Source of the DNA: Thermococcus piezophilus
GTDB lineage: Archaea; Methanobacteriota_B; Thermococci; Thermococcales; Thermococcaceae
DNA: 64,000 bases
Direction of reading: 5' to 3'
Assembly: GCF_001647085.1 (NCBI RefSeq)
Contig: NZ_CP015520.1
Location: forward strand, 124,001 to 188,000
The notes beneath the pieces are model-generated. The model was given only the letters and a program-made list of their open reading frames with translations. It ran no database searches and had not been told where the DNA came from. Shown piece after piece: positions 1 through 9,187 of the stretch. The translations under genes and the position numbers were made by a program. Numbering within the stretch: position 1 is the stretch's first letter; each line of letters starts with the position of its first letter.

Positions 1-517
1 TAAGCCTGTCGTTTTCGGCTTTAGTCTCCTCATAAGCCTTGGTGAGCTTCTTGTACTCCTCGTGGAGCCTCTTATACTCCTCGGCCAGGCCATCGTAACG
101 GCCCTTGAGGTCGAGAAGCTGGTTCCTCAGTGCCATGTACTCCGGGAGAATCTGGAGGCTCTTGAGACCGGCCCTAACCAGTGTGTTCTTAAGTTCCTTC
201 CTGACGAGCTCGACATCTACGTGCTCAAGGTCGTGGCCGAGAGGGAGCTTCATCCTCTCAATGTGGCCGACCATCTCGCTCAGCTCATTAAAAAGCCTCT
301 CAGCAAGGTCTCTTCCAACGCGGTCGGCGTCAGTGGCTATGATAAGCAGGTCAGCCCCAGCTGCGGCGCTCTTTGCAATCTCAACGTTGGTCGTCGGGAT
401 TATGGCAGAAATCGTTATGTTGTACTCACTTCCCAAGGCAAGCCCTTGGAGAGCTTTACTTACCACTTCAACGTCGCTCGCACCTTCAACTAAAATTCTA
501 ACATCGACTATGGCCAT
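1..517 (-). CDS. Toprim-domain protein with C-terminal coiled coil (3' end beyond window)
   Basis: The reverse-strand frame opens with MAIVDVRILVEG and runs off the left edge. A Toprim fold is indicated by the glutamate in LVEGASD near residue 10 and by an IIATDADRVGRDL segment near residues 57-69, the acidic metal-binding motif used by primases, topoisomerases and OLD nucleases. After about residue 120 the sequence becomes charged and heptad-like (EEYKRLHEEYKKLTKAY), suggesting a coiled coil. I start at the ATG at 517 because GAGGTG lies 6 bases upstream; the ATG at 523 directly abuts that site. The domain is clear, but the specific reaction is unknown and no partner gene is visible. Confidence 0.8.
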   Translation of the reverse strand, partial: MAIVDVRILVEGASDVEVVSKALQGLALGSEYNITISAIIPTTNVEIAKSAAAGADLLIIATDADRVGRDLAERLFNELSEMVGHIERMKLPLGHDLEHVDVELVRKELKNTLVRAGLKSLQILPEYMALRNQLLDLKGRYDGLAEEYKRLHEEYKKLTKAYEETKAENDRL

Positions 518-566
518 TCCCATCACCTCGCGGGGTCGTTACCCCTTTGAAAATAGGATGGGGTCT

Positions 567-1283
567 TTAAAAATCCTCCCTCAGCTCAATCTCAAGGCTC
601 GGCCTTTCGAGGACCACCCTGCCATCTGGAAGGAGTGAAATGCTCAGCGCGTGGATTTCAACGCCTGTTTTCTTGGCATCACTCAGAAGGTGCGCTATCT
701 CAGGGTCGCCTTCTTTGTAGGGTCTGAACTTTTCAACCCTTGGCATAGCCCCAATGAAGAATATCATCGCCCTCTTTCCAGCCTTCTGCAGCTCTATCAG
801 CTCCCTTATGTGCTTCTGGCCGCGGAGCGTCGGGCAGTCGGGGTACATCGCGTATTCCCCGCTTTCACCACCCCTCAAAACCGCGCTCTTCATCTCAGCG
901 TAAACCTCTCCGCCCGGACACTCAAAGAGGTAATCCAGGCGGGACTTCTCAACGGTTACCTCCTTCCTCTTTATCCTGCAGTCTTTAAGCCAGGGAACCA
1001 GGCCAAGCTCCAAGGCTTTCTCAAAGGCTTTAGCTTGAGTTCTCGTGTCTATAACCGCACCCTTCCCGTGAAGGTCTTCAAAGGCCACCAGTATAAAATC
1101 CGTCTTCCCCCCGCTCTTGGGAACGCAGAAGGCCTTTCTGCCATCAACCATGAACTCATCCAATCTGCCTGTGTTGGTAACCCATGCCCTTCTTTCCTCT
1201 CCGTCAACCTCTACAAGGGCAACAAAGCGGTGGAGCCTTTTGAGGAAAGTGCATGGTACAACGTTGAGCCTGAGCAACTCCAT
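567..1283 (-). CDS. sfsA: SfsA family protein (sugar fermentation stimulation protein homologue)
   Basis: The product is 238 residues, the usual SfsA length. Recognisable blocks are the N-terminal RFVALVEVDGEERRAWVTNTGRL segment, TDFILVAFE, the ESRLDYLFEC-like block (here KSRLDYLFECPGG), YAEMKSAVLR, and the C-terminal PDCPTLRGQKHIRELIEL. The family has an OB-like domain joined to a restriction-endonuclease-like fold; the D...E.K residues around RLDYLF and YAEMKS fit that fold. Its archaeal role is unproven. The reading frame extends upstream, but GGAGGT sits 6-7 bases before the ATG at 1283, so I start there. It is transcribed away from the aminopeptidase gene on its upstream side. Confidence 0.9.
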   Translation of the reverse strand: MELLRLNVVPCTFLKRLHRFVALVEVDGEERRAWVTNTGRLDEFMVDGRKAFCVPKSGGKTDFILVAFEDLHGKGAVIDTRTQAKAFEKALELGLVPWLKDCRIKRKEVTVEKSRLDYLFECPGGEVYAEMKSAVLRGGESGEYAMYPDCPTLRGQKHIRELIELQKAGKRAMIFFIGAMPRVEKFRPYKEGDPEIAHLLSDAKKTGVEIHALSISLLPDGRVVLERPSLEIELREDF

Positions 1284-1450
1284 GGATTGACCTCCCCGTC
1301 TCGGGATAAAAGCGTTACTCTGGAAATTTATGTCCAGAAACTGGATAATCTCTAGGGGATAAGATTTCCCGCGGTCTGTTCTGAGGCACTTGAGTACAAT
1401 GAACTCCCGGCCCACCTAAAACCTTAAATATCTCCCGATTGAGCATTTAG

Positions 1451-2527
<1,077 letters not shown>

Positions 2528-2618
2528 CCCTTTTCTTTCGTTTACTTCATCCTTTAACGCCAACTTTAAAAACCGGTCCGGGCACTTCTTAAAGGGACAG
2601 TATGCAAAGGTGCTCGGC

Positions 2619-3323
2619 ATGGAGTCAAAGACGGCAAGGGTGCCCTTCTCCGCAGGATGGGAAGCTCTAATAAGCGTCGCGGTGAATCCTGAGGAGCTCT
2701 TCCCAACGTTTCCCTATCGAGCAGAGGTCACCAGGAGGAATGAAAGGTCCGTCGCGAGGCTTTCCCTCAGGCGTTTTCCCTGGAAGTTCGAGTTCGAAGG
2801 CTTTTTGGAGATGGCATTCAACGAGCCTCACGTCACCTATGTAATGAAAGGCCAAAGGGGCCTCCTGATTCTTTCCTTCATGGCCGGGGACGGAAGCCTT
2901 GTGGTGAGGGCTTCGGCGGATATCCCTTGGGAGAAGTTGCTCGGGAAGAAGCTCCAGTTGCTCGCGGAAGGCTCTGGAAAAGCTCTTGCCCGAATGGCTG
3001 AGAGCCATTACGTGCTGGCCCCGCTGGTCTTCGGTTCAGGGGAGGAGTTCATCTTAAGGAGATTCGAAGGCTCACTGCTCGCCCATCTGCTCCGCTACGT
3101 CCTGCTAAAGACGTCCAAGCGCTCCTTTAGGGTGATAGGGAAAGCTAAGGAAGATGGGTTCATTGCGGATGTCACCGATGGAATAGTGGAGAAAATCGAA
3201 TACGAGACGTTCTCCGGAACCTCTATACTGGAGATCAAAAAAGACCTCCTCGATGTTTCGGAGGAGGACTTCTCCGAGATGGACTTGAACGGCGAGTATA
3301 TAATTAAAATCGAGGCGCTGTGA
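2619..3323 (+). CDS. conserved hypothetical protein
   Basis: The product is 234 residues with no motif I recognise. It alternates hydrophobic and charged segments, has no signal peptide or membrane helix, and contains several likely beta-rich stretches (RLSLRRFPWKFEFEGFLEM, VTYVMKGQRGLLILSF, GSLVVRASADI), giving a weak resemblance to a START/SRPBCC-like ligand-binding fold. That resemblance is inference only. An AAAGGTG site supports the ATG at 2619 rather than the GTG at 2610. Codon usage matches the flanking core genes, so it is probably a real thermococcal gene. Confidence 0.75.
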   Translation: MESKTARVPFSAGWEALISVAVNPEELFPTFPYRAEVTRRNERSVARLSLRRFPWKFEFEGFLEMAFNEPHVTYVMKGQRGLLILSFMAGDGSLVVRASADIPWEKLLGKKLQLLAEGSGKALARMAESHYVLAPLVFGSGEEFILRRFEGSLLAHLLRYVLLKTSKRSFRVIGKAKEDGFIADVTDGIVEKIEYETFSGTSILEIKKDLLDVSEEDFSEMDLNGEYIIKIEAL

Positions 3324-3326
3324 GGG

Positions 3327-3647
3327 TCAGGACTCTTCGTTCACAGAGGCTTTTTCAAGGCCCTCTTTAGACAGCGGCTCATTCTCGGCAACGACTGGAA
3401 CCCCAGCAAACCCTGATTCTCTCTTCTCTTTTTCTAAAAGCTCTCTTTCTAATTCCCTCAACTCATACCAGAAGAACAGCGCACCGAGGCCGATGCCCAG
3501 CAGGACGAAAGGCCACTTGGATGGGAGCGGCAGACCGCGGTGCCACGTGTAGAGGAGGTAGTTCTGATAGAAGAACAGATAGCCGAGCCAGGCCATCAGC
3601 ATTGCCTCAATGGTGTATTCAATGAGCCTCTTGTCCTTATCTTCCAT
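3327..3647 (-). CDS. small membrane protein, two predicted transmembrane helices
   Basis: The product is 106 residues. Two hydrophobic helices are visible, roughly residues 15-35 (MLMAWLGYLFFYQNYLLYTW) and 47-64 (WPFVLLGIGLGALFFWYEL), followed by a charged, helix-forming tail rich in E and K. I use the ATG at 3647, which follows AGGTGGAAGGG; the longer frame from 3698 would overlap the start of the divergent XPD gene. Function unknown. It ends 3 bases from the stop of the convergent upstream gene. Confidence 0.75.
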   Translation of the reverse strand: MEDKDKRLIEYTIEAMLMAWLGYLFFYQNYLLYTWHRGLPLPSKWPFVLLGIGLGALFFWYELRELERELLEKEKRESGFAGVPVVAENEPLSKEGLEKASVNEES

Positions 3648-3696
3648 CCCTTCCACCTGGGGAAAGGTTAAAAACGAGCCGTTAAAACTCTTTCCC

Positions 3697-5646
3697 ATGA
3701 GTGAATACTTCCCCTACAATAAACTCAGACCTCATCAGCAGGAATTCATAAATCTCGTTAATGAAGCTGTCCGAAAGGGTGAAAACGTCATAATCGAAGC
3801 CCCAACAGGCTTTGGAAAGACGGTAAGTGTTTTAGCTGGAATTCTGCCCCACGCGATAGAAATGGGCTACAAGGTGATTTACCTGGCCAGAACTCACAAG
3901 CAGATGGACCGCGTTATAGATGAGTTGAAGGCCATAAACAGGAAAACACCCGTTTCTGGCGTCGAGCTGAGGAGCAGAAAGGATCTGTGCCTCCACACAT
4001 ACCTTGTGAACTACACCACCGACGCCTACAACGCCATGGTAGTCTGCAAGAATCTCAAGAAGCTCGGAAAGTGCCCCTATTACGAGAACGAGAAGAAGAA
4101 GCGAGAGGAGTTCAATGAGGTAGTGAGGTTCTTTCTGCAGGAGCCGAGTCATCCAATGGAGATACTAGACTATGCTCAAACGCTGGAGCTCTGCCCTTAC
4201 GACATGACGAGAAGGATAGCGGAGAAAGCTAACATCATAGTCGCGAGCTACCTCTATCTGCTCAGCCCAACGATAAGGGAGAACTTCCTCAGCTCGCTCG
4301 ACATCGAGTATTCGGACTTGATAGTGGTCTTCGACGAGGCCCACAACCTTCCGGACCAGGCCATAAGCGCTCTCAGCGACAGGCTGAGCGTACACACCAT
4401 CAGCAGGGCCATAAAGGAGGCCGACGAGTACAGGGAGCACGAGATAGCCAACTTCCTGAGCATCTTTGCCAGGGGTCTGGAGATTCTCTACGAGGAGAAG
4501 CTCAGGGAGAGGGACGTCCAGGAGGTTCCGATTCAGCCCGAACTAATCTTCGCCCACGTCGTTGATATACTCAACCTCGACGGCCGCTATCTCGTGAAGA
4601 CCCTCAACGAGATGGTTGAGGTGGGCGATTCCATAAGAGAGGACAGGATAGAGAAGGGCAAACCGCCGAGGAGCTATGTCGGGAGGGTCGGCGAGTTCCT
4701 CCTCTTCTGGCTCTCGCTCATCGGGCGGGAAGACTATCTCTTCCTCATGAGCAGGGAGAAGGGCCTCAGCCTTGAGCTGGTCGCCCTCGATCCGGCCAAT
4801 GCATTGAGCTTCATCAAGAATGTGCAGTCGGCGATATTCATGTCTGGAACATTAACGCCTCTCGAAGCCTTCCACGACGTCATGGGAATCGAGAACGCCA
4901 GGCTGAAGAAGTTTCCGCGCATGGTCAAGAGGGAAAACGCGCAGGTTTTAGTTGCGAGGGACGTCTCAACGCGCGGAGACGAGCGCTCGATGGAGTCCTA
5001 CGGAAAGATGGTGGACTACATAGTCGAGGCGGTTAAGCTCATCCCGAAGAACGTCGGAGTTTTTGTAGCTTCCTACACGGTTCTGCAGGGCCTGCTCTCG
5101 GCCAACCTTGAAGTTCGCTTAGAGGATACCGGAAAGGCCATCTTCATCGAAAAGCAGAGCGCGAGCTCGAAGGAGAACGACCTCCTCATTGCCAAGTTCA
5201 AGGCCCACTCGAGAGATAGGGGGGCGGTTCTCCTTGGAGTGATGGGAGGTAGGAACAGCGAGGGGCAGGACTACAGCGGTGACGAGATGAACGGAGTCGT
5301 TTTAGTTGGCATCCCCTACGCGAGGCCCACGCCAAGGGTTCAGGCACAGATAAGGTATTTCGAGAGGAAGTTCCCGGGCAAGGGCAGATACTACGGTTAT
5401 TATTTGCCCGCCCACAGAAAGCTCGTCCAGGCCGCGGGGAGGGTGCACCGCTCGACCGAGGAGAAAGGGTCGATAATAGTCCTTGACTACCGCCTGCTGT
5501 GGAACAGCATAAAGAAGGACCTACCGGACTGGATGCGGGAGACGATGAGGCCCGTTGACCTGGGAAAAATGAGACTGTATTTGAGGCGGTTCTGGCAGCA
5601 ACCTTTGCAAGGCAAAGCGACCAAAGAAGGGACTGCTTTTAGATAA
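3697..5646 (+). CDS. xpd: XPD/Rad3-family DNA helicase with Fe-S cluster
   Basis: The product is 649 residues. It is a superfamily 2 5'-3' DNA helicase related to XPD of TFIIH. Walker A is EAPTGFGKT (K41). The four Fe-S cysteines are C98, C117, C126 and C166, with the spacing of archaeal XPD. The DEAH box is VFDEAH (213-216). Motif III-like MSGTLTP and the motif VI region QAAGRVHRS follow. The ATG at 3697 begins about where a leaderless transcript would, and no strong Shine-Dalgarno site is seen. The last 16 or so residues (QQPLQGKATKEGTAFR) look unlike a conserved helicase end and are encoded by a stretch that partly recurs near 8940-9000. Confidence 0.95.
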   Translation: MSEYFPYNKLRPHQQEFINLVNEAVRKGENVIIEAPTGFGKTVSVLAGILPHAIEMGYKVIYLARTHKQMDRVIDELKAINRKTPVSGVELRSRKDLCLHTYLVNYTTDAYNAMVVCKNLKKLGKCPYYENEKKKREEFNEVVRFFLQEPSHPMEILDYAQTLELCPYDMTRRIAEKANIIVASYLYLLSPTIRENFLSSLDIEYSDLIVVFDEAHNLPDQAISALSDRLSVHTISRAIKEADEYREHEIANFLSIFARGLEILYEEKLRERDVQEVPIQPELIFAHVVDILNLDGRYLVKTLNEMVEVGDSIREDRIEKGKPPRSYVGRVGEFLLFWLSLIGREDYLFLMSREKGLSLELVALDPANALSFIKNVQSAIFMSGTLTPLEAFHDVMGIENARLKKFPRMVKRENAQVLVARDVSTRGDERSMESYGKMVDYIVEAVKLIPKNVGVFVASYTVLQGLLSANLEVRLEDTGKAIFIEKQSASSKENDLLIAKFKAHSRDRGAVLLGVMGGRNSEGQDYSGDEMNGVVLVGIPYARPTPRVQAQIRYFERKFPGKGRYYGYYLPAHRKLVQAAGRVHRSTEEKGSIIVLDYRLLWNSIKKDLPDWMRETMRPVDLGKMRLYLRRFWQQPLQGKATKEGTAFR

Positions 5647-6159
5647 TCCCTTTTATCAGTGTGCGACTCTCTGGGGTCTTTCTAGAGAGGATTTCTTAAA
5701 TGAAGAAGCGCTTAACGTGAGTTCCATTTCTTTTTGACGTCCTTCGGGCGCTCACTTGGAGTTGAACACTCTAAAACTGCTCACTGAAGGTGGGCTCACT
5801 CTCAAAGGGGACACTTCAAGAAGATGTACAAGCTCCTATCAAACCTTTGCTCGGCAAACAGCCTTTAGGAAAAGGCCGGCGAAAAGTTAGACACTGCAGA
5901 AGTGTCGAGTTTAGAGTGCATTCCCAGTTATCCTGAGCATTTAGCAGGGAGTTCACTAATGAGAAAAGCAATTTTAGTCCGAGTCCTTTACTCTAAACTC
6001 TCTCAGGGCGTTAGTTTTGGGTGAACTCACTGTTTAAAGGGCCGATTAAAAGGAATTCACCGCAAAATAGAGCTATTATTGTGTCGAATGCAACTTCAAA
6101 ACAGCCTGTTAGAACAGTCAGAAACTTTTGATGAAACTTTTCCTCAGAAAAGTTTCTTA
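5647..6159. other. gene-free stretch with several inverted repeats
   Basis: No credible coding frame is present on either strand. The stretch holds a perfect 11-base inverted repeat (5907-5917 against 5990-6000, GAGTTTAGAGT), an interlocking 8-base pair (5949-5956 GAGTTCAC against 6021-6028 GTGAACTC), a short hairpin (5891-5905 ACACT/AGTGT), and a 9-base hairpin (6133-6141 against 6148-6156, GAAACTTTT/AAAAGTTTC) just downstream of the tRNA-Leu gene on its own strand. The last could mark the tRNA transcript end. The others have no assigned role. Confidence 0.5.
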
Positions 6160-6247
6160 TGGTGCGGGGGCGGGGATTTGAACCCCGGAACCCCTACGGG
6201 ACGGGACCCTCAATCCCGCGCCTTTGACCAGGCTCGGCAACCCCCGC
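6160..6247 (-). tRNA. tRNA-Leu (anticodon GAG)
   Basis: On the reverse strand the gene folds with acceptor GCGGGGG/CCCCCGC, anticodon stem CGGGA/TCCCG and loop TTGAGGG, giving anticodon GAG. A long variable arm (GTCCCGTAGGGG region) marks a class II tRNA, as expected for leucine. The CCA end is encoded (6160-6162). Total length is 88 bases. A palindromic TATA box lies about 28 bases upstream. Confidence 0.95.
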
Positions 6248-6274
6248 ACAAGCCAAACTATAACGCTCAGGGGG

Positions 6275-6286
6275 ACTTTATAAAGT
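6275..6286 (-). promoter_or_regulatory. TATA box of tRNA-Leu
   Basis: The 12-base perfect palindrome ACTTTATAAAGT is centred about 33 bases upstream of the mature 5' end of the tRNA-Leu gene, the usual archaeal TATA distance. Being symmetric it could in principle drive both strands, but the plus-strand tRNA-Lys has its own box at 6321. Confidence 0.7.
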
Positions 6287-6320
6287 TTTCTGTGGAGCCC
6301 TTCTCGACCCGGACCAAAAA

Positions 6321-6330
6321 ATTTATAAAG
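6321..6330 (+). promoter_or_regulatory. BRE/TATA promoter of tRNA-Lys
   Basis: CCAAAAAA followed by ATTTATAAAG lies 30-38 bases before the first base of tRNA-Lys, matching an archaeal BRE plus TATA element. Confidence 0.7.
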
Positions 6331-6358
6331 CCACCTCCCGTCTATGTCTTCGGGTTGA

Positions 6359-6436
6359 GGGCCGGTAGCTCAGCATGGTTAGAGCGCGGGACTCTTAATC
6401 CCGTGGTCGGGGGTTCGAATCCCCCCCGGCCCGCCA
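6359..6436 (+). tRNA. tRNA-Lys (anticodon CTT)
   Basis: The acceptor stem is GGGCCGG/CCGGCCC. The anticodon arm is CGGGA-CTCTTAA-TCCCG, giving anticodon CTT. The T arm is GGGGG-TTCGAAT-CCCCC and the CCA end is encoded. Length is 78 bases. The DEAD-box helicase gene begins 72 bases downstream on the same strand, so the two may share a transcript. Confidence 0.95.
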
Positions 6437-6508
6437 AATCGCGGTTCTTCTCGATGCGTTCGAGTCTTGAAGGAGCGCGTGTTAATCGTTGAAAAGGAGT
6501 CAAGAAAA

Positions 6509-7726
6509 ATGAGTTTTGAAAGCTTAGGCTTATCTGAGGCGACGTTAGTTGCCGTTAGAAGGAAGGGCTTCTCACAGCCCACTGACATTCAGAGGGAGGT
6601 CATTCCGCGTCTTTTATCTGGCGATGCAGATATAATTGGGCAGTCCCAGACCGGAACCGGAAAGACGGCCGCTTTTGCCTTGCCCATAATCGAGGCAATT
6701 GATGAGAATGAAAAGAGCGTTCAAGCAATCGTCCTGACGCCCACGAGGGAGCTCGCCCTTCAGGTGGCGGACGAGATAAAGAGCCTCCGCGGGAGGAAGA
6801 GAGTTTACGTTTACGCGGTCTACGGCGGCCAGCCGATTGGTCCGCAGATACGGGCCCTTGAGAGAGGTACTCACGTCGTCGTTGGCACCCCCGGAAGGGT
6901 TCTCGACCACATAAGGCGCGGGACCCTTGATCTGAGCGGGGTGAAGTTCTTCATCCTCGACGAGGCCGATAGAATGCTCGACATGGGCTTCATAGACGAC
7001 ATAGAGGCCATTTTCAGGCAGACGCCGAGGAACAAGCGAGTGCTGATGTTCTCAGCAACGATGCCACGCGAAATCCTTAGACTTGCCCAGCGCTATATGG
7101 GGAACTATGAAGTCGTGAAGGTAAGCAGCGACGAGCTCGTTCCTGAAATGGTCGAGCAGGAATATGTTGAGGTCGTTCCGGCAAGGAAGTTCACGATGCT
7201 GAAGAAAATCCTGAGCGACGACTTCTACGGCATAGTCTTCTGCGCGACGAAGAGGGAAACGAGGGAACTGAACGAGAAGCTCAGAAGGCAGGGCTACAGC
7301 GTCGAAGCCCTTAACGGGGACATGAGCCAGAGCGCAAGGGAGAGAACCTTCTGGCGCTTCAAGACCAAGAGGACGAGAATTTTAGTGGCAACTGACGTCG
7401 CCGCTAGGGGGCTGGACGTTCAGGACATAAGCCACATCGTAAACTACTCCCTGCCCATGACGGCTGAAGACTACGTCCACAGAATAGGCAGAACCGGAAG
7501 GATGGGCAAGCGGGGAAAGGCCGTCACCTTCATAATGCCTGGGGAGTACAGGAGGCTCCGCTACATAGCGAGCGTCGCAGGTGTCGAAATCAAGAAGTCC
7601 GAGCTGAGCGAGGAGATACCAAGGGAATACCGTGAAAGGTACGAACGCGAGGAGAAGCAAAGGGAGTACCGGAAAAACGGGAGAAGAAACGACAGGTATC
7701 ACCGCGGCTATTCAAGGCGCTATTAG
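6509..7726 (+). CDS. deaD: DEAD-box RNA helicase
   Basis: The product is 405 residues, two RecA domains plus a basic tail. Motifs in order are: Q motif FSQPTDIQ, Walker A SQTGTGKT (46-53), TPTRELALQ, GTPGR, DEAD (ILDEADRMLDMGF), SAT, then ARGLDVQ and HRIGRTGRMG. The tail from about residue 365 is rich in R, Y and G, a likely RNA-binding extension. It probably unwinds structured RNA; in T. kodakarensis the homologous DeaD is cold-inducible, and I infer a similar role. AAGGAG 9 bases upstream picks the ATG at 6509. The stop overlaps the convergent lipoprotein gene by 4 bases. Confidence 0.95.
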   Translation: MSFESLGLSEATLVAVRRKGFSQPTDIQREVIPRLLSGDADIIGQSQTGTGKTAAFALPIIEAIDENEKSVQAIVLTPTRELALQVADEIKSLRGRKRVYVYAVYGGQPIGPQIRALERGTHVVVGTPGRVLDHIRRGTLDLSGVKFFILDEADRMLDMGFIDDIEAIFRQTPRNKRVLMFSATMPREILRLAQRYMGNYEVVKVSSDELVPEMVEQEYVEVVPARKFTMLKKILSDDFYGIVFCATKRETRELNEKLRRQGYSVEALNGDMSQSARERTFWRFKTKRTRILVATDVAARGLDVQDISHIVNYSLPMTAEDYVHRIGRTGRMGKRGKAVTFIMPGEYRRLRYIASVAGVEIKKSELSEEIPREYRERYEREEKQREYRKNGRRNDRYHRGYSRRY

Positions 7727-8904
7727 CGTTCTCCGAGGTAGAGGGTTACGGCTAGGTCGTTTCCCTCGGCTTTCACCTCAATCCATACTGCGTCGCTCTT
7801 CTCAATATTGCCGAAGAGTTCCTCGTCGGAAGTTATCCGCCCAACAAGCCATTCTGCATACTGTTCGTGGAATATTAGGTGGTAGTAATCCGCAAGATTC
7901 TGGTAGGTTACAACCCAGGCTTTGCCCGATTTGTATCCCTCGGGAAGCTTTCCGTCGGAGAGCAGCGAGAGGGAGCTGTCAATCGCCAGGTTGAACTCCT
8001 CGGAGAGCAGCCTGACCATCCTGTAGGCGAGCGCTGTTGCGTCGTTCTCCGTCATGGTGTAGTCCTGCTTGAGGAAGTCCTTCCCCCTTAAAATACCGAG
8101 GGTCTTCACGGAGGCTAAATCGTTGCCCGGCCGAATCTCGTAGAGAGTCGCGTTGATGACCCTACGTCCCTGCCTCTCCCAGTAGCGGTAGTAGGAGCCA
8201 AGATCCATCGGAGGCAGGCGCTGGTCGAGGACGAAGAACCAGCCGTCTATCCTAACGAGTGCCGCTGCGTGGCCAAGGTCGGTGAGGTTTATCCCCATCG
8301 CGTAAACGGGCGAGTAGTTCATGGCCAAGAGCAGGGCGTCGGTGAGAACCGTGTAGTCAGTGCATATGCCCTTTCCTCGCATAATCGTCTCGTAGGGAGT
8401 CTGTATCGTGTTGTTCTGCCCCGTAACTACTTCCTGTCTTCCGTCGGGGTAAATGATAATCTTGGCAAAAGGCTCTTTCGCCTTCTCCCGGTCGTATGTT
8501 ACCCACTGCCCTTCCCAGTCAAGGACGTTCCAGACGCTCTCTTCGAGAGTCGCGCCCTTCAGCTCAGCGGCGAAGGGCGAGATGACCTCAAGCTCCGGCC
8601 CGCTCAGCATGCAGGGAAGGGCGTCCTTGAGTATGTAGCGCCATAGGACGCCGCTGCAGTTCAACTGGGCGTCCTGGCTGGGCAGAAAAACCGTCAGGTT
8701 GTTCCACTGAACCTCCGGATTTGTCCAAGTTGCAGGAGGGGTTGTAGTTGTTGTGGTAATTGTAGTCTGTGGTGTTGGGGACGTTGAAGGGTACGTTGAA
8801 TGGGAAGTAGTGGGTGAAGTTTCAGTTTGCTGAACTACAGTGATACATCCTGAGACGAACACCATGAGCACAATTACCAGCGCGAAGACTGTCCTTCTCA
8901 TCAT
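7723..8904 (-). CDS. transglutaminase-like (papain-fold) lipoprotein
   Basis: The product is 393 residues from the ATG at 8904. The N-terminus is MMRRTVFALVIVLMVFVSGC, a lipoprotein signal with cysteine at the lipobox, followed by a Thr/Ser/Pro-rich linker of about 45 residues that is probably glycosylated and spans the S-layer. A transglutaminase-like core follows, with its cysteine in GKGICTDYTVLTDALL, the histidine in GHAAALVRIDGW and the aspartate in FFVLDQR, matching the Cys-His-Asp order. It is exported and anchored outside the cell, perhaps a peptidase. No Shine-Dalgarno site is seen; a TATA-like sequence near 8926-8935 suggests a leaderless transcript. Confidence 0.85.
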   Translation of the reverse strand: MMRRTVFALVIVLMVFVSGCITVVQQTETSPTTSHSTYPSTSPTPQTTITTTTTTPPATWTNPEVQWNNLTVFLPSQDAQLNCSGVLWRYILKDALPCMLSGPELEVISPFAAELKGATLEESVWNVLDWEGQWVTYDREKAKEPFAKIIIYPDGRQEVVTGQNNTIQTPYETIMRGKGICTDYTVLTDALLLAMNYSPVYAMGINLTDLGHAAALVRIDGWFFVLDQRLPPMDLGSYYRYWERQGRRVINATLYEIRPGNDLASVKTLGILRGKDFLKQDYTMTENDATALAYRMVRLLSEEFNLAIDSSLSLLSDGKLPEGYKSGKAWVVTYQNLADYYHLIFHEQYAEWLVGRITSDEELFGNIEKSDAVWIEVKAEGNDLAVTLYLGER

Positions 8905-9031
8905 GACATTAAAATCGTCAGTGGGAGTTATAAAGGAAACCTCCATGGAGCAACCTTTACACCAGTAAATTTTGCAGGGCAAAGTTTGACCGAAGCTTTC
9001 TAACTGCAAGAAGGCAAAGTTTGTTAGAATG

Positions 9032-9139
9032 TGGTGCCGGGGCGGGGCTTTGAACCCCGGACCTCTCGGTTTCTCAGGCTCCCCCGAAGGGGAGCAGCCC
9101 TATGAGCCGAGCGCTCTGACCAGGCTAAGCTACCCCGGC
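9032..9139 (-). tRNA. tRNA-Met (anticodon CAT) with 30-base intron
   Basis: The acceptor is GCCGGGG/CCCCGGC with encoded CCA. The anticodon stem CTCGG/CCGAG is interrupted after position 37 by an intron at 9071-9100. The exon-intron junctions form a bulge-helix-bulge: the 4-bp helix CTCA:TGAG lies between 3-base bulges TAG and AAA, and the intron continues as GGCT/AGCC and a GCTCCCC-TTCG-GGGGAGC hairpin. Removal leaves the 7-base loop CTCATAA, anticodon CAT. Elongator Met is the best call, since that tRNA carries such an intron in Thermococcales; tRNA-Ile2 (CAT) is the alternative. Confidence 0.9.
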
Positions 9140-9187
9140 ACAAGCGCCCGCGTTATACCTCCCAAAGTCCATTTTTAAACCTTTCGT

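Noticed and set aside
6133-6156. Hairpin after tRNA-Leu as a rho-type terminator
   Set aside because: Archaeal polymerase does not need such hairpins and no T run follows it; kept only as a note in the gap description.
6079-6492. 137-residue plus-strand frame across the two tRNA genes
   Set aside because: It lies over both tRNAs and has no ribosome site; the tRNAs explain the sequence.
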